From the NCBI GenBank assembly GCA_963728765.1, contig CAVSKX010000004.1, forward strand, positions 310,001-374,000: 64,000 nucleotides of DNA. Direction: 5' to 3'. Below are positions 1-8,613 of this stretch, piece after piece. The stretch is from AC-32 sp963728765 (GTDB taxonomy: Bacteria; Actinomycetota; Thermoleophilia; Gaiellales; Gaiellaceae). How positions within the stretch are numbered: position 1 is the first letter of the stretch; each line of letters opens with the position of its first letter. The notes beneath the pieces are model-generated. The model was not told where the DNA came from and ran no database searches. It saw only the letters and a program-made list of their open reading frames with translations. The position numbers and the translations under genes are program-made.

Positions 1-1
1 G

Positions 2-103
2 ATCGCCGAGGCACCAGAGCTCGTCCGGCTCCTCACGTTCGACCTCCGCGAGCACGGCCTCGAGGGCGTGCCGGTTAGCGTGGACGTCGGAGATGACCGC
101 CAC
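2..103 (-). CDS. metallophosphoesterase, N-terminal fragment (runs off the window)
   Basis: The reverse strand reads VAVISDVHANRHALEAV followed by PDELWCLGD at the window edge. This is the first metal-binding block (D-x-H) and the start of the second (GD) of YfcE/calcineurin-like phosphodiesterases. The start is probably GTG at 103; a TTG at 115 is also in frame. Either overlaps the divergent M48 gene by 11-23 bases. Only about 34 codons are visible, so substrate and length cannot be judged. A second YfcE-like gene lies at 36791. Confidence 0.72.
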   Translation of the reverse strand, partial: MAVISDVHANRHALEAVLAEVEREEPDELWCLGD

Positions 104-1304
104 CCGCGTCGCCAAGTGGTCAACCTTAGTTGCGCTCGCCGTGGGGTGGGTCGTGGGCGCGTGGCTGCTCACGCGGACGACGATCCCGGGCAACCTGCAC
201 GCGCCGCACGTCAGTGCGGCAGCCGAGTTCCAGGCCTCGCTGCTGCACCGTTCGGCCCGCTACGAGAGTGTGCTGCGCTGGCTCTGGCTCGCCGGGACGC
301 TCGTGACGCTGGCGGCGCTCCTGGTCTTCACGAAGCTCGGGCCGAGGATCGCGGCCGCGTGGCAGCTCGGGCGTGTGGCCAAGGGGATCATGGTCGGCAC
401 GGTCACGACGCTCGGCATCTGGGCCGTGACCCTCCCGGTCGGGGCGGTCGCCCTCTGGTGGGGTCGGCGCTACCAGCTCGAGAAGCAGGACTACGCCACC
501 TGGGTGCTGGCGCAGTGGCCGAGCCTCGTCTCGCAGGTCGTCGGGCTGACGATCGCGCTCACGATCCTGCTCCTGCTCGCGGGCCGCTTCGGCAAACGCT
601 GGTGGCTCGTGGCGGCGCCGCTGTTCACGGTGCTCGGGGCGGTGCTCGTGCTCGTGTTGCCGTACGTTGAGTCGATCGGCACGCGCAAGCCCCATCAGAC
701 GGCCGTCTACGCGCGCATCCGCCAGCTCGCGCGGGAGGAAGGCGTCGGCAGCACGCCGATCAGGATCGAGACGGTGAGCGACGAGACGAGGTCCGCCAAC
801 GCCTACACGACCGGGATCGGCCCCTCGGCGCGCGTGTTCATCTGGGACACGTTCTTCGACGGGCGCTTCACGAACCGCGAGATCGAGCTCGTCGCCGCGC
901 ACGAGTTCGGCCACGTGGCGCACCGCCACATCTGGAAGGGCCTCGCGTGGTCGCTGCTTCTGACCCTGCCGGCGTTCCTGGTGGTCGAGTGGGCGACGCG
1001 CCGCCGCGGCGGGCTGCAGCGGCCGGAGCTCGTGCCGTATGCGCTGTTCGTGCTCGCGCTCATCGGGCTCGTGATCACGCCCCTCGGGAACGCCGTCTCG
1101 CGGCGCTACGAGGCCGAGGCGGACTGGTCGGCGCTGCGGGCGACGCGCGACCCGGGCTCGGCCGAGGGCCTCTTCCGCAAGTTCACGCGCTACGACCTCG
1201 TCCAGCCGAACCCGCCGCTCTGGTCGTACCTGATGCTCGACAACCACCCGACGGTCGTGCAGCGGATCGCGCTCGCGCGCGCCTACCGAGAGCGAGCGCG
1301 CTAG
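93..1304 (+). CDS. M48 family membrane zinc metalloprotease (Ste24/HtpX type)
   Basis: A 403-residue membrane protease. The zinc motif HEFGH lies at about residues 270-274 and the downstream glutamate ligand in YEAEADW at about 340, both as expected for peptidase family M48. Hydrophobic segments lie near residues 10-30, 65-85, 100-125 and 145-190 and flank the catalytic site at 285-330. The layout resembles Ste24-type endopeptidases, which act in membrane protein quality control or CAAX-like processing; the substrate here is unknown. ATG 93 overlaps the divergent phosphoesterase start, so GTG 141 is an alternative. The 3' end overlaps the convergent DUF3467 gene by 4 bases. Confidence 0.88.
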   Translation: MTATRVAKWSTLVALAVGWVVGAWLLTRTTIPGNLHAPHVSAAAEFQASLLHRSARYESVLRWLWLAGTLVTLAALLVFTKLGPRIAAAWQLGRVAKGIMVGTVTTLGIWAVTLPVGAVALWWGRRYQLEKQDYATWVLAQWPSLVSQVVGLTIALTILLLLAGRFGKRWWLVAAPLFTVLGAVLVLVLPYVESIGTRKPHQTAVYARIRQLAREEGVGSTPIRIETVSDETRSANAYTTGIGPSARVFIWDTFFDGRFTNREIELVAAHEFGHVAHRHIWKGLAWSLLLTLPAFLVVEWATRRRGGLQRPELVPYALFVLALIGLVITPLGNAVSRRYEAEADWSALRATRDPGSAEGLFRKFTRYDLVQPNPPLWSYLMLDNHPTVVQRIALARAYRERAR

Positions 1305-1597
1305 GTGTCGTTATCGGGCGTCTCCGGAAGGTTCCGGATGCCCTCCCGCGACGACCACTTCGACCACGAGTCCTGCATCGCGTCGAGCAGCTCGCGCATG
1401 AAGCGGGTCGACATGTTCACGCGCGCGACGACGACGCCGGGGACGTCGCCCTCCTCGACCTCGTGGTCGATTCGCGCGAACGTCAGCGTGAACTCGTAGT
1501 CCGAGAAGCTGATGTTGGCGAAGTTCGAGTAGACGCCGGCGAGGTTCTCCGGGTCGAGGTGGATGTTGAGCTGGCGTTCCTGGCCTTCGTCTTCCAC
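1301..1597 (-). CDS. DUF3467 domain protein
   Basis: A 98-residue protein with the core block QLNIHLDPENLAGVYSNFA and then FTLTFARIDHE, matching the small DUF3467 family as I know it. The family function is not established. There are no membrane segments or signal peptide. It starts with GTG and is divergent from the channel gene at 1618 with only 20 bases between the starts, so the two promoters must overlap. Its last 4 bases overlap the end of the M48 gene. Confidence 0.75.
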   Translation of the reverse strand: MEDEGQERQLNIHLDPENLAGVYSNFANISFSDYEFTLTFARIDHEVEEGDVPGVVVARVNMSTRFMRELLDAMQDSWSKWSSREGIRNLPETPDNDT

Positions 1598-1617
1598 GGG
1601 GCCACGATACTACTGCC

Positions 1618-2637
1618 ATGCTCCGATCGCCCGGCGTCCGCAGAGTCGTCTACGCCCTCGCGGCTCTCGTGGCCGTCGTCGTCGGCGGCACCATCGCCTT
1701 CCACGAGTCGCTGCACGAGACGTGGGTGCAGTCCGTCTACCGCACGACGGTCACGATCTCACTCGCCGGCCTCGACACGGTGCCGCGCAACGACGAGGCC
1801 CGCGTGGTCTCGATCGTGCTCGTGCTGGCGGGCATCACTATCTTTGCCTACATCGCGACTGTCCTCGTCGAGGGCATCGCAGGAGGCGTCTTCACCGGCG
1901 CGATCGCAGAGCGGAGGAGGCAGCGCGAAATCGAACGCCTGAGCGACCACTACATCATCTGCGGCTACGGGCGTGTCGGGCGGCGGATCGGGGCCGAGTT
2001 CCGCGACGAAGGCGTGACCTTCGTCGTGCTGGACTTCAGCCCCGATGCGATCGCCGCGGCGCGCGAGGCCAACGTCCTCTACGTCGAGGGCACCGGCACC
2101 GAGGACGAAGACCTGCGCGAGGCCGGGCTCGAGCGCGCGCGGGGGCTCGTCGCCTCGTCCGACTCGGACGCCGACAACCTCTACATCACGCTGTCGGCGC
2201 GGAACGCGCGGCCCGAGCTGCTGATCGTCGCGCGCGCCTCCGACGAGGACGCGGCGAAGAAGCTGCGTCTTGCAGGCGCCGACCGCGTCGTGCAGCCGTA
2301 CTCGACGGCGGGCAAGGAGATGGCCAAGCTCGTCCTCCGCCCGCAGGTGGCGGCGTTCCTGGACATCGTCTCGACGAGCGGCGGGCCTGATCTGTTGTTC
2401 GAGGAGATCGAGGTCAAGGAGACCTGCGCCGAGGCCGGGAAGACGATCCGCGACATCAGCATCCGGGAACGCACGGGCGCGATGATCGTCGCGCTGCGCA
2501 AGCACGACGGCACCTTCGACGCGACGCCGCAGCCCGACGCTGTGCTCGAGGCCGGCGACGTGATGATCGCCGCCGGTGCGCCCGACGAGCTTCGCCTCCT
2601 CGAGGAGCTGTTCGCCCCAGCGGAAGCCATTGCCTGA
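1618..2637 (+). CDS. potassium-channel-like protein with cytoplasmic TrkA-N/TrkA-C (RCK) domains
   Basis: A 339-residue protein. Two transmembrane helices (about residues 8-28 and 62-85) flank a pore-like loop, followed by a Rossmann TrkA-N domain with IICGYGRVGRRIG (about 108-120) and a TrkA-C domain at the end. This is the two-TM plus RCK layout of MthK-type K+ channels. The place of the selectivity filter (normally TVGYGD) reads SLAGLDTVP, so the canonical GYG is absent. It may conduct a different ion, be regulatory only, or represent a distinct actinobacterial subgroup. Its stop overlaps the proposed argS start by 8 bases. Confidence 0.82.
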   Translation: MLRSPGVRRVVYALAALVAVVVGGTIAFHESLHETWVQSVYRTTVTISLAGLDTVPRNDEARVVSIVLVLAGITIFAYIATVLVEGIAGGVFTGAIAERRRQREIERLSDHYIICGYGRVGRRIGAEFRDEGVTFVVLDFSPDAIAAAREANVLYVEGTGTEDEDLREAGLERARGLVASSDSDADNLYITLSARNARPELLIVARASDEDAAKKLRLAGADRVVQPYSTAGKEMAKLVLRPQVAAFLDIVSTSGGPDLLFEEIEVKETCAEAGKTIRDISIRERTGAMIVALRKHDGTFDATPQPDAVLEAGDVMIAAGAPDELRLLEELFAPAEAIA

Positions 2638-4149
2638 GTCAGTCGCGCGGCTGGAGGCGCGACTGACCGAGCTCGCGGGCGCGCCGGTCGAGCTCGAGCG
2701 GCCGAACGACCCCGAGCACGGCGACTACGCCACGAATGTCGCCATGCGCCTGGCGCCCGCGCAGCGCCGCTCCCCTCGGGAGCTCGGCGAGGAGCTGGCG
2801 GCGAAGACGGTCGAGTTGGACGAGGTCGAGCGTGCGGAGGTGGCCGGGCCGGGATTCGTCAACCTCTGGCTCGCGCCCGCGTGGTTCGGCGAGGCGCTCG
2901 GCGAGATCCTCGAAGCTGGGTCCGGCTTCGGCGCCGCGTCGCCGGAGCACCCCGAGCGCGTGCAGGTCGAGATGGTCTCCGCGAACCCGACCGGCCCGAT
3001 CACGGTCGCCTCGGCGCGGAACGGCGCGATCGGCGACTCGGTCGCACGCCTGCTCGAGCTCGCCGGCCACGAGGTCGAGCGCGAGTACTACTACAACGAC
3101 GCGGGCGCGCAGATGGAGAAGTTCCGCGACTCCGTCGAGGCCATCAGGCGTGGGGAGGAGCCGCCGGAAGACGGCTATCAGGGCGACTACGTCCGCGACC
3201 TCGCGGCGCAGGAGGGCGACCCGGTGCCGCCGATGCTGTCGCAGATCGAGGCGTCGCTGGAGCGCTTTCGGATCCACTTCGACTCGTGGGCGCTGCAGAG
3301 CGCGCTCGAGCAGCGGATCGGCGAGTTCCTGCCCCGGCTCGACACGTTCGAGAAGGACGGCGCGGTGTGGGCCCGCTCCTCCGCCTACGGCGACGACGAC
3401 GACCGCGTGCTGATTCGTTCCCCCGAGCGAGGCGGAGCGCCGACCTACCGCGCCGCGGACGTCGTCTACCTCGCCGACAAGCTCGATCGGGGATTCGACC
3501 GGGCGATGTACGTGCTGGGCGCCGACCACCACGGGACACGCCGTTGGTACGCAGCGATCGCGCGGATGCTCGACTACGACCCCGAGCGCGTCGAGGTGCT
3601 GCTCTACCAGCTCGTCCACCTGACGAGGGCGGGCTGCAGAAGAAGATCTCGAAGCGGCGCGGCGACGTCGTCTTCCTCGACGAGTTCGTGGACGAGGTAG
3701 GCGTCGACGCGGCTCGCTGGTTCCTCGTCAACCGCGGCCCCGACCAGACGATCGAGATCGACGTCGACCTCGCGGCGGAGCGGTCGGAGAAGAACCCGGT
3801 CTACTACGTCCAGTACGCCCACGCGCGCATCGCCGGGATCCGGCGCAACGCGGGCGACGCCAAGGTCTCCGGGGAGGTGCCGGCCGGGCTGTCACCGGAG
3901 GAGCGGGACCTGGTGAAGCGCCTCGCCGACTTCCCGGCGATCGCGGCCGAGGCGGCCGAGCGCCGTGGCCCCCAGGCGATCCCGACGTACGCGATCCGGG
4001 TCGCGGACGACTTCCACCGCTTCTACCACCACCACCGCGTGCTCGAGAGCGAGGCGGAGGCGTTTCGGCTCGGGCTCTGCGTCGCGACGCAGACCGTGAT
4101 CGCACGCTGCCTCGACCTCGTGGGAGTGGAGGCGCCCGAGCGGATGTAG
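2630..4149 (+). CDS. argS: arginyl-tRNA synthetase, broken by one frameshift
   Basis: Charges tRNA-Arg with arginine. Reading frame 2 carries the N-terminal region (PEHGDYATNVAMRLAP), the catalytic domain (SANPTGP, EYYYNDAGAQM, GADHHGTRRWY) up to about base 3625. The rest, KKISKRRGD (KMSKS equivalent), DEVGVDAARWF and the DALR anticodon domain, continues in frame 1. Adding one base near 3623-3632 restores one protein of about 506 residues. A second oddity is that the HIGH motif, normally HVGHxR after NPTGP, reads TVASAR, so both histidines are missing. TTG 2630 is the likely start, overlapping the channel stop. The frameshift may be real or an assembly error. Confidence 0.85.
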
Positions 4150-4160
4150 GATCGCGGCCG

Positions 4161-5177
4161 ATGGCGCAGGCGTCCGTCGAGGAGGGACGTACCGGGAACC
4201 GCCCGGACCGCAACCTCGCGCTCGAGCTCGTCCGCGTGACGGAGGCCGCCGCGCTCGGCGCGGGAAGGTGGATCGGCCGGGGCGACAAGGAGGCCGCCGA
4301 CCAGGCCGCGGTGGACGGCATGCGCGTGATCCTCGACACCGTCACGATGGACGGCGTCGTCGTGATCGGCGAGGGCGAGAAGGACGAGGCGCCGATGCTC
4401 TTCAACGGCGAGGAGGTCGGCGACGGCAACGGGCCGCCGGTGGACGTCGCGGTCGACCCGCTCGAAGGAACGCGGCTGACGGCCAAGGGCCAGCCCAACG
4501 CGATCGCGGTGATCGCTGTCGCCGAGCGCGGGACGATGTTCTTCCCCGGTTCGGCCGTCTACATGGACAAGATCGCGACCGGCCCCGAGGCGATCGATGC
4601 GGTCGACATCGACGCGCCGCCTCGCGAGAACGTCGCGCGCGTGGCCAAGGCGAAGGGCCGGCGGCCGAGCGAGATCTCGGTGGTCGTGCTCGAGCGCGGC
4701 CGCCACGAGGCGCTGATCGACGAGCTGCGGGAGACCGGCTGCAAGGTGCACCTGATCCCCGACGGCGACGTGGCGCCGGCGATCGCGGCCGCGCAGCCGG
4801 CGACCGGCGTCGACCTGTTGATGGGCATCGGCGGCACTCCAGAGGGCGTGATAGCGGCGGCGGCGCTGAAGTGCGTCGGCGGGGGCGTGCAGGGCAAGCT
4901 CTGGCCGCGCAACGACGAGGAGCGGCAGGCGCTCGTCGAGGCCGGCTTCGACCTCGACCGCGTGCTCACGACCGACGACCTCGTCTCCGGCCAGGACGTC
5001 TTCGTCGCGGCGACCGGCGTCACCACCGGCGCGCTCCTCCGGGGCGTGCGCTACCTGAGCGGCGGCGCCGTCACGGACTCGATCGTCATGCGCTCGCGCA
5101 GCGGCACGGTTCGCCGCATCGAGGCGACGCACGCGTTCGACAAGCTCGAGGCCCTCAGCGGCCGCGAGTACCGCTAA
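4161..5177 (+). CDS. glpX: class II fructose-1,6-bisphosphatase
   Basis: Converts fructose 1,6-bisphosphate to fructose 6-phosphate in gluconeogenesis. The 338 residues cover the full GlpX family: RGDKEAADQAAVDGMR near residue 40, VVIGEGEKDEAPML near 70, the metal/phosphate motif DPLEGTRL near 100, and GIGGTPEGV near 227. It follows argS by 11 bases with no clear ribosome-binding site. It faces the class I aldolase gene tail to tail, so two adjacent gluconeogenic/glycolytic steps share this locus. Two copies of a 15-bp palindrome separate them. Confidence 0.95.
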   Translation: MAQASVEEGRTGNRPDRNLALELVRVTEAAALGAGRWIGRGDKEAADQAAVDGMRVILDTVTMDGVVVIGEGEKDEAPMLFNGEEVGDGNGPPVDVAVDPLEGTRLTAKGQPNAIAVIAVAERGTMFFPGSAVYMDKIATGPEAIDAVDIDAPPRENVARVAKAKGRRPSEISVVVLERGRHEALIDELRETGCKVHLIPDGDVAPAIAAAQPATGVDLLMGIGGTPEGVIAAAALKCVGGGVQGKLWPRNDEERQALVEAGFDLDRVLTTDDLVSGQDVFVAATGVTTGALLRGVRYLSGGAVTDSIVMRSRSGTVRRIEATHAFDKLEALSGREYR

Positions 5178-5263
5178 CCAAGTAACAGTCTGTTACAAGC
5201 GCCGCGGAACCCGGCATGCCGCCGAGGGTTCCTCCGCCTCCGATCCAAGTAACAGTCTGTTAC
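5178..5263. repeat. pair of identical 19-bp repeats, each a 15-bp palindrome, flanking a stem-loop
   Basis: CCAAGTAACAGTCTGTTAC occurs at 5178-5196 and again at 5245-5263, 67 bases apart. GTAACAG and CTGTTAC pair around a single T. Between them lies GGAACCC, a spacer and GGGTTCC, a 7-bp inverted repeat. The first copy begins directly after the glpX stop codon and the second ends just before the aldolase stop. The arrangement could be a bidirectional terminator or paired binding sites of a dimeric regulator; nothing in the sequence decides between these. Confidence 0.85.
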
Positions 5264-5269
5264 TAGCCG

Positions 5270-6289
5270 CTACCCGACGCCCGCCGTCTCCATCTCCGGG
5301 GCGTACATGCCCGTTCGCGCCGCGCCGTTCATCTTTGCCCGGTGGTAGTACGCCCGCTGCGCGGCCTCGACGTTCTCCGGCTTCCCGCCCCAGGCCTTGA
5401 GCGCCGGAGCCTGCAGCGCCCGGCCGTACGAGAACGACAGCTCCCACGGATGCGGCCCCAGCGCGTTCATCGCGTTCAGGTGCGCCGTCGCGTCCTCGTC
5501 GGACTGGCCGCCCGAGAGGAAGACGATCCCGGGCACCGCCGCCGGCACGTGCTTGTAGAAGCACTCCAGCGTCGCCTCCGCGACCTCCTGCACCCCTGCG
5601 CGGTCCGTCGCGTCGTACCCCGAGAGCACCATGTTCGGCTTCAGCAGAGTCCCCCGGTAGTCGAGCCGCTGGTCGTGCAGCTCGGTGTAGACAGCCTGCA
5701 GGACGCGGCCGGTCGCCTTGCTGCTCTGCTCGAGCGTGTGTGTGCCGTCCTGGAGCACCTCCGGCTCCACGATCGGGACGAGTCCGGCCTCCTGGCACAG
5801 TGCCGCGTAGCGCGCGAGCGCGTGCGCATTCGTCCAGACGCAGTACTCGCTCGGCTTGTCCGGCGCGATCGAGTACGTCGCGCGCCACTTCGCAAAACGC
5901 GCGCCGAGCTCGCGGTACTCGTTCAACCGGTCGCGCAGCCCGTCGAGGCCCTCGGTGATCGTCTCGTCCTCCGAGAGCGCCAGCGGCTTGGCGCCCTTGT
6001 CGACCTTGATCCCCGGGATGATCCCCTTGCTCTCGAGCAGCTTCGGGAACGGCGTCCCGTCCTTGGCGCTCTGGCGGATCGTCTCGTCGAAGAGGATCAC
6101 GCCGCTGATGTAGTCCTCCGCTCCCTCGGTTGCGAAGAGCAGCTCGCGGTATGCGCGCCGGTTCTCCTCGGTCGACTCGGCCCCGATCGAGTCGAAGCGC
6201 TTCTTGATCGTGCCGTCGCTCTCGTCCGCCGCCAGGATTCCCTTGCCCTCGGCGACGAGCGCTCGGGCAGTGTCCTCGAGTGAAGTCAT
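5270..6289 (-). CDS. fba: class I fructose-bisphosphate aldolase
   Basis: Cleaves fructose 1,6-bisphosphate to dihydroxyacetone phosphate and glyceraldehyde 3-phosphate by a Schiff-base mechanism. The 339 residues show LVAEGKGILAADESDGT near the N-terminus, FDETIRQSAKDG, IVEPEVL, the Schiff-base lysine in GTLLKPNMVL and FLSGGQSDEDAT, all typical of eukaryote-like class I aldolases. ATG at 6289 is preceded by a good GGGAGG ribosome site; the open frame continues further upstream but without aldolase similarity. The gene is convergent with glpX, which opposes it in carbon flow. Confidence 0.95.
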   Translation of the reverse strand: MTSLEDTARALVAEGKGILAADESDGTIKKRFDSIGAESTEENRRAYRELLFATEGAEDYISGVILFDETIRQSAKDGTPFPKLLESKGIIPGIKVDKGAKPLALSEDETITEGLDGLRDRLNEYRELGARFAKWRATYSIAPDKPSEYCVWTNAHALARYAALCQEAGLVPIVEPEVLQDGTHTLEQSSKATGRVLQAVYTELHDQRLDYRGTLLKPNMVLSGYDATDRAGVQEVAEATLECFYKHVPAAVPGIVFLSGGQSDEDATAHLNAMNALGPHPWELSFSYGRALQAPALKAWGGKPENVEAAQRAYYHRAKMNGAARTGMYAPEMETAGVG

Positions 6290-6330
6290 CTCTCGCCTCC
6301 CGTTGGTCTCGCTGGGTCTGATTATCCCCG

Positions 6331-6840
6331 TTAGCGCGAGTCCGACGCGCTGCCCTGGATCAGGGACTGCACCGCGCGCAGCTCGGCCGCGGTCGCCGGC
6401 TGGATGCGGCCCGCGCTGACCCACCAGGCCGGGTGGATCTCGTTCCAGCCGTGCTCGGTGTCCTCGACCCAGGGGCCAACGACCTGGACCCGCGTGTCGA
6501 CCTCGGGCACGGCCACGCGCGAGCGGTCCTGCGGGATCACCTCGACCACGAGGTTGCCGCCGACCCGCCCGTTGCCGTCGTCGAGGAGGCCTTCGTAGAC
6601 CCGGTCGAGCCGGAGGTCGACGTGCACGTCGCCGTCGTAGTCCTCGAACTTGACCGCGCGCACCGTGCCGACCGCGACACGGCAGCGGCTCTTCACGACG
6701 AGGCGCTGCGGGTGGTAGACGCCGGCGAGCGGCGGGCCGCCGCGGCAGTACGGCGAGAGCGGCTCGGCGTGTCTGCGGAGCGTGCAGGCGGCGGTGCAGG
6801 AGACGATGAAGACACCGATCACGACCGCTGCTCGCCGCAT
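6331..6840 (-). CDS. secreted lipoprotein of unknown function
   Basis: Starting at ATG 6840, the 169-residue product has a basic N-terminus (MRRAAVV), a hydrophobic stretch and a lipobox-like VSCTAAC, so it is probably an exported lipoprotein. The mature part carries VGTVRAVKFEDYDGDVHV and ends with the tryptophan-rich block EHGWNEIHPAWWV, which I recall from other uncharacterised actinobacterial secreted proteins. The region reads as a small beta-rich domain. It lies upstream of fba on the same strand with 41 bases between them, so co-transcription is possible but unproven. Confidence 0.7.
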   Translation of the reverse strand: MRRAAVVIGVFIVSCTAACTLRRHAEPLSPYCRGGPPLAGVYHPQRLVVKSRCRVAVGTVRAVKFEDYDGDVHVDLRLDRVYEGLLDDGNGRVGGNLVVEVIPQDRSRVAVPEVDTRVQVVGPWVEDTEHGWNEIHPAWWVSAGRIQPATAAELRAVQSLIQGSASDSR

Positions 6841-7172
6841 CGAGCGAGCGTGCCTGCGGCACGCCGGCAGCGAAAGTGGCTCTTTCGGCCCTGTCCATCC
6901 GAATCCGGGGCAGAGCAAGAGTCGTACGCAAATGGGGATCTATAGATACGAGCCGGGCGACCGGAGCCCCGCCGGGGACTGGCGGCTGTCCGTCCCCAGC
7001 AGGTGGGGGGAAGTCGCCCGGCTTGCACTACTTTGCACCCCTCGAGCGGACAAAACACCTGGTCGGCGGTGGAGTTTGACTCTCCGCTCAGCCCTGTTTA
7101 CTCGTTTCTGACACCGGTCATGCCCGCTTGCGCGCGGGAATGCCGTCAGGCAGGGGCTAGAATCGAACGCAC
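6841..7172. other. intergenic region upstream of tRNA-Gly
   Basis: No gene is recognisable. An inverted repeat GCGTGCC-TGC-GGCACGC lies at 6848-6864 in the presumed leader of the lipoprotein gene, and CCCGC/GCGGG near 7124-7139 precedes the tRNA. TAGAAT at 7158-7163 could serve as a -10 box for the tRNA, but no convincing -35 box is at the right distance. Confidence 0.5.
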
Positions 7173-7245
7173 GCGGACGTAGCTCAGTTGGTAGAGCATC
7201 AGCTTCCCAAGCTGAGGGTCGCGGGTTCGATCCCCGTCGTCCGCT
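7173..7245 (+). tRNA. tRNA-Gly (anticodon CCC)
   Basis: A 73-base cloverleaf. The acceptor arms GCGGACG and CGTCCGC pair perfectly, the D arm is GCTC...GAGC, the anticodon stem TCAGC/GCTGA closes the loop TTCCCAA with anticodon CCC, and the T arm contains GGTTCGATCCC. No CCA is encoded. Its 3' side borders a gene-poor region with phage-like remnants. Confidence 0.97.
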
Positions 7246-7578
7246 CTCTCTAGAGAACTCGCTGGAGATGGCGGGTTCTCCGACTTCGAGGGCCACGCCT
7301 GATCTTCGCACCGACACGTGAGCGCGCACTACCCGAACCACACTCTCCCGTCGTTCAGGCATTCCCGGGAGCGCTTCGCGGTGAGGCTCAGCGACCTCGA
7401 GCTGGAACGCGCGGCACGAGAAGAGGGCGAGTCGGGGTGAGGCGTTCAGGCGGCCCGAACCTTCGCTCTCAGGGTTTCGAGGGAGAAGTGGGAACGACTA
7501 CCCCGACCCGCTCTCCGAGTCCTACAACGCCTGCCGCACTGTGCCATCGGTAGGAACTACCGCGAGGCGATTCTCGGG
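7246..7578. other. gene-poor stretch downstream of tRNA-Gly
   Basis: No recognisable gene. A 40-codon frame from GTG 7318 to TGA 7440 has host-like codon use and encodes a basic, charged peptide (RERFAVRLSDLELERAARE), which may be a remnant or chance. The position directly 3' of a tRNA and the remnants further on suggest a decayed integrated element. Confidence 0.4.
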
Positions 7579-7770
7579 GTGATAGCGCTGCGCCCATGCC
7601 TCGACTGCGGCCGACCCTCACGCGGTAGCCGCTGCCAGCAGCATCAGCGCGACCACGAGCGGAGACGCGGCTCGCCGGCTCAGCGTGGGTACACCCGCCA
7701 GTATTTCCGCAACCGCAACATCGTGATCAGAGCTCACCCCTGGTGCTTGGCTGCGGCAGAACGGCCGCAA
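7579..7770 (+). pseudogene. truncated HNH-endonuclease-like fragment
   Basis: The first 60 codons read CLDCGRPSRGSRC, then QRGYTRQYFRNRNIVIRAHPWC. This resembles the N-terminal half of small phage-type HNH nucleases (paired cysteines, an arginine-rich linker, RGY, AHPWC). The HNH core that should follow, with its DHxxP-like block, is absent; the frame continues into sequence that only shadows the opposite-strand coiled-coil gene. I read this as a phage or mobile-element remnant next to the tRNA. Confidence 0.5.
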
Positions 7771-7779
7771 AGGCAGGAG

Positions 7780-8004
7780 CTAGATGGACTCTCGGAGTGC
7801 GTTCGCTGCAGCTTGCAGACGTGCGCTGACTTCGCCGAGCTCTCGCGCCGCGAGATCGATGCGTTCCTGCTGGACATCTGCTCGCGTTTCCGCGTCCTGG
7901 GCCCGCCCGAGAAGCGTGTCCAGTTGTTTCGTCAGCTCGGCAACTTCTTTCGTCAGTTCTGCGAGCTGGCCGGCGATAAGCGCTGTGTCCGACTCGGAGG
8001 TCAT
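7780..8004 (-). CDS. small coiled-coil protein
   Basis: 74 residues, nearly all helical with heptad-like spacing (LIAGQLAELTKEVAELTKQL, then RAQDAETRADVQQERIDLAA). There is no signal peptide or membrane segment. ATG 8004 is preceded by a strong GGGGGAG ribosome site at good spacing, which supports a real gene. The family is not recognised; similar short coiled coils occur in phage modules and as host accessory proteins. It stands alone in a decayed region. Confidence 0.6.
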   Translation of the reverse strand: MTSESDTALIAGQLAELTKEVAELTKQLDTLLGRAQDAETRADVQQERIDLAARELGEVSARLQAAANALRESI

Positions 8005-8454
8005 CTCTCCCCCTGACGGATCTCATTATGAAGGCTTCGGGCACACCAAGCCCGACACATACCGGGGAAACGGGGCCAACGGGCATCAGGCTGCGCTACC
8101 TCGCGCCATCCTTTTCGAGTCTTGTACGGCCTCTGACAAACGGAGAGACGAGACTGCCAAGGGGCCGCCCCGCCTCTCGTCACGCACAAGGGTTCCAGGG
8201 GGGATTGATCCCCTTGGTCGCTGACGGAACTACGAAGACGGACGCGGATTAGATTCCTCGACGAGCTGCGGAAGGCTGACCGGTGGTCGATGGCAGACAT
8301 GTGATCACCGCGCAGCGACGAGTCCGCAACGATCCCTGATCGGGCAGAAGGAACCGCAGCGACTTTCCAGGGTCGGTGTCCACTGGCTGCAGCGGTAACT
8401 AGAAGAGGAGGAGACGAGGCTCGAGGACGTGGCGCTAGTCGTGTCAGCGTGACG
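8005..8454. other. non-coding or decayed stretch
   Basis: I see no credible gene on either strand. The long minus-strand frame covering this stretch has no family-like motifs and codon use unlike the neighbours. Confidence 0.4.
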
Positions 8455-8582
8455 GTTCCGGGTCGTTCACCTTTCACTTCTTCTTTGATGGTCCTGGATA
8501 CACAGTGTCTTCGGACTTCATCGACGGCAGCGGCGTTAATGCCTCTGTCACCTTCGGGCCCAGCATCAACTGCCAGCAGTAA
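8455..8582 (+). pseudogene. 3' end of a decayed gene (FHFFFDGPGY fragment)
   Basis: About 42 codons in one frame read FTFHFFFDGPGYTVSSDF and end NASVTFGPSINCQQ with a TAA at 8580-8582. The low-complexity polar/aromatic composition looks like a secreted beta-rich domain. There is no start codon and a stop lies just upstream in frame, so only the 3' end is preserved. A strong hairpin 31 bases past the stop supports its having once been a transcribed gene. Confidence 0.35.
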
Positions 8583-8613
8583 GTCCGCGAAGTCACCATC
8601 CGCCAACGAATTC

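Noticed and set aside
3618..3640. Programmed ribosomal frameshifting in argS
   Set aside because: No slippery heptamer or downstream structure is evident, and ArgS is not known to use it; mutation or sequence error is simpler.
8190..8215. Possible att copy of the tRNA-Gly 3' end (GATCCCC near 8200)
   Set aside because: Only seven contiguous bases match, with gaps after; too weak to call an attachment site.
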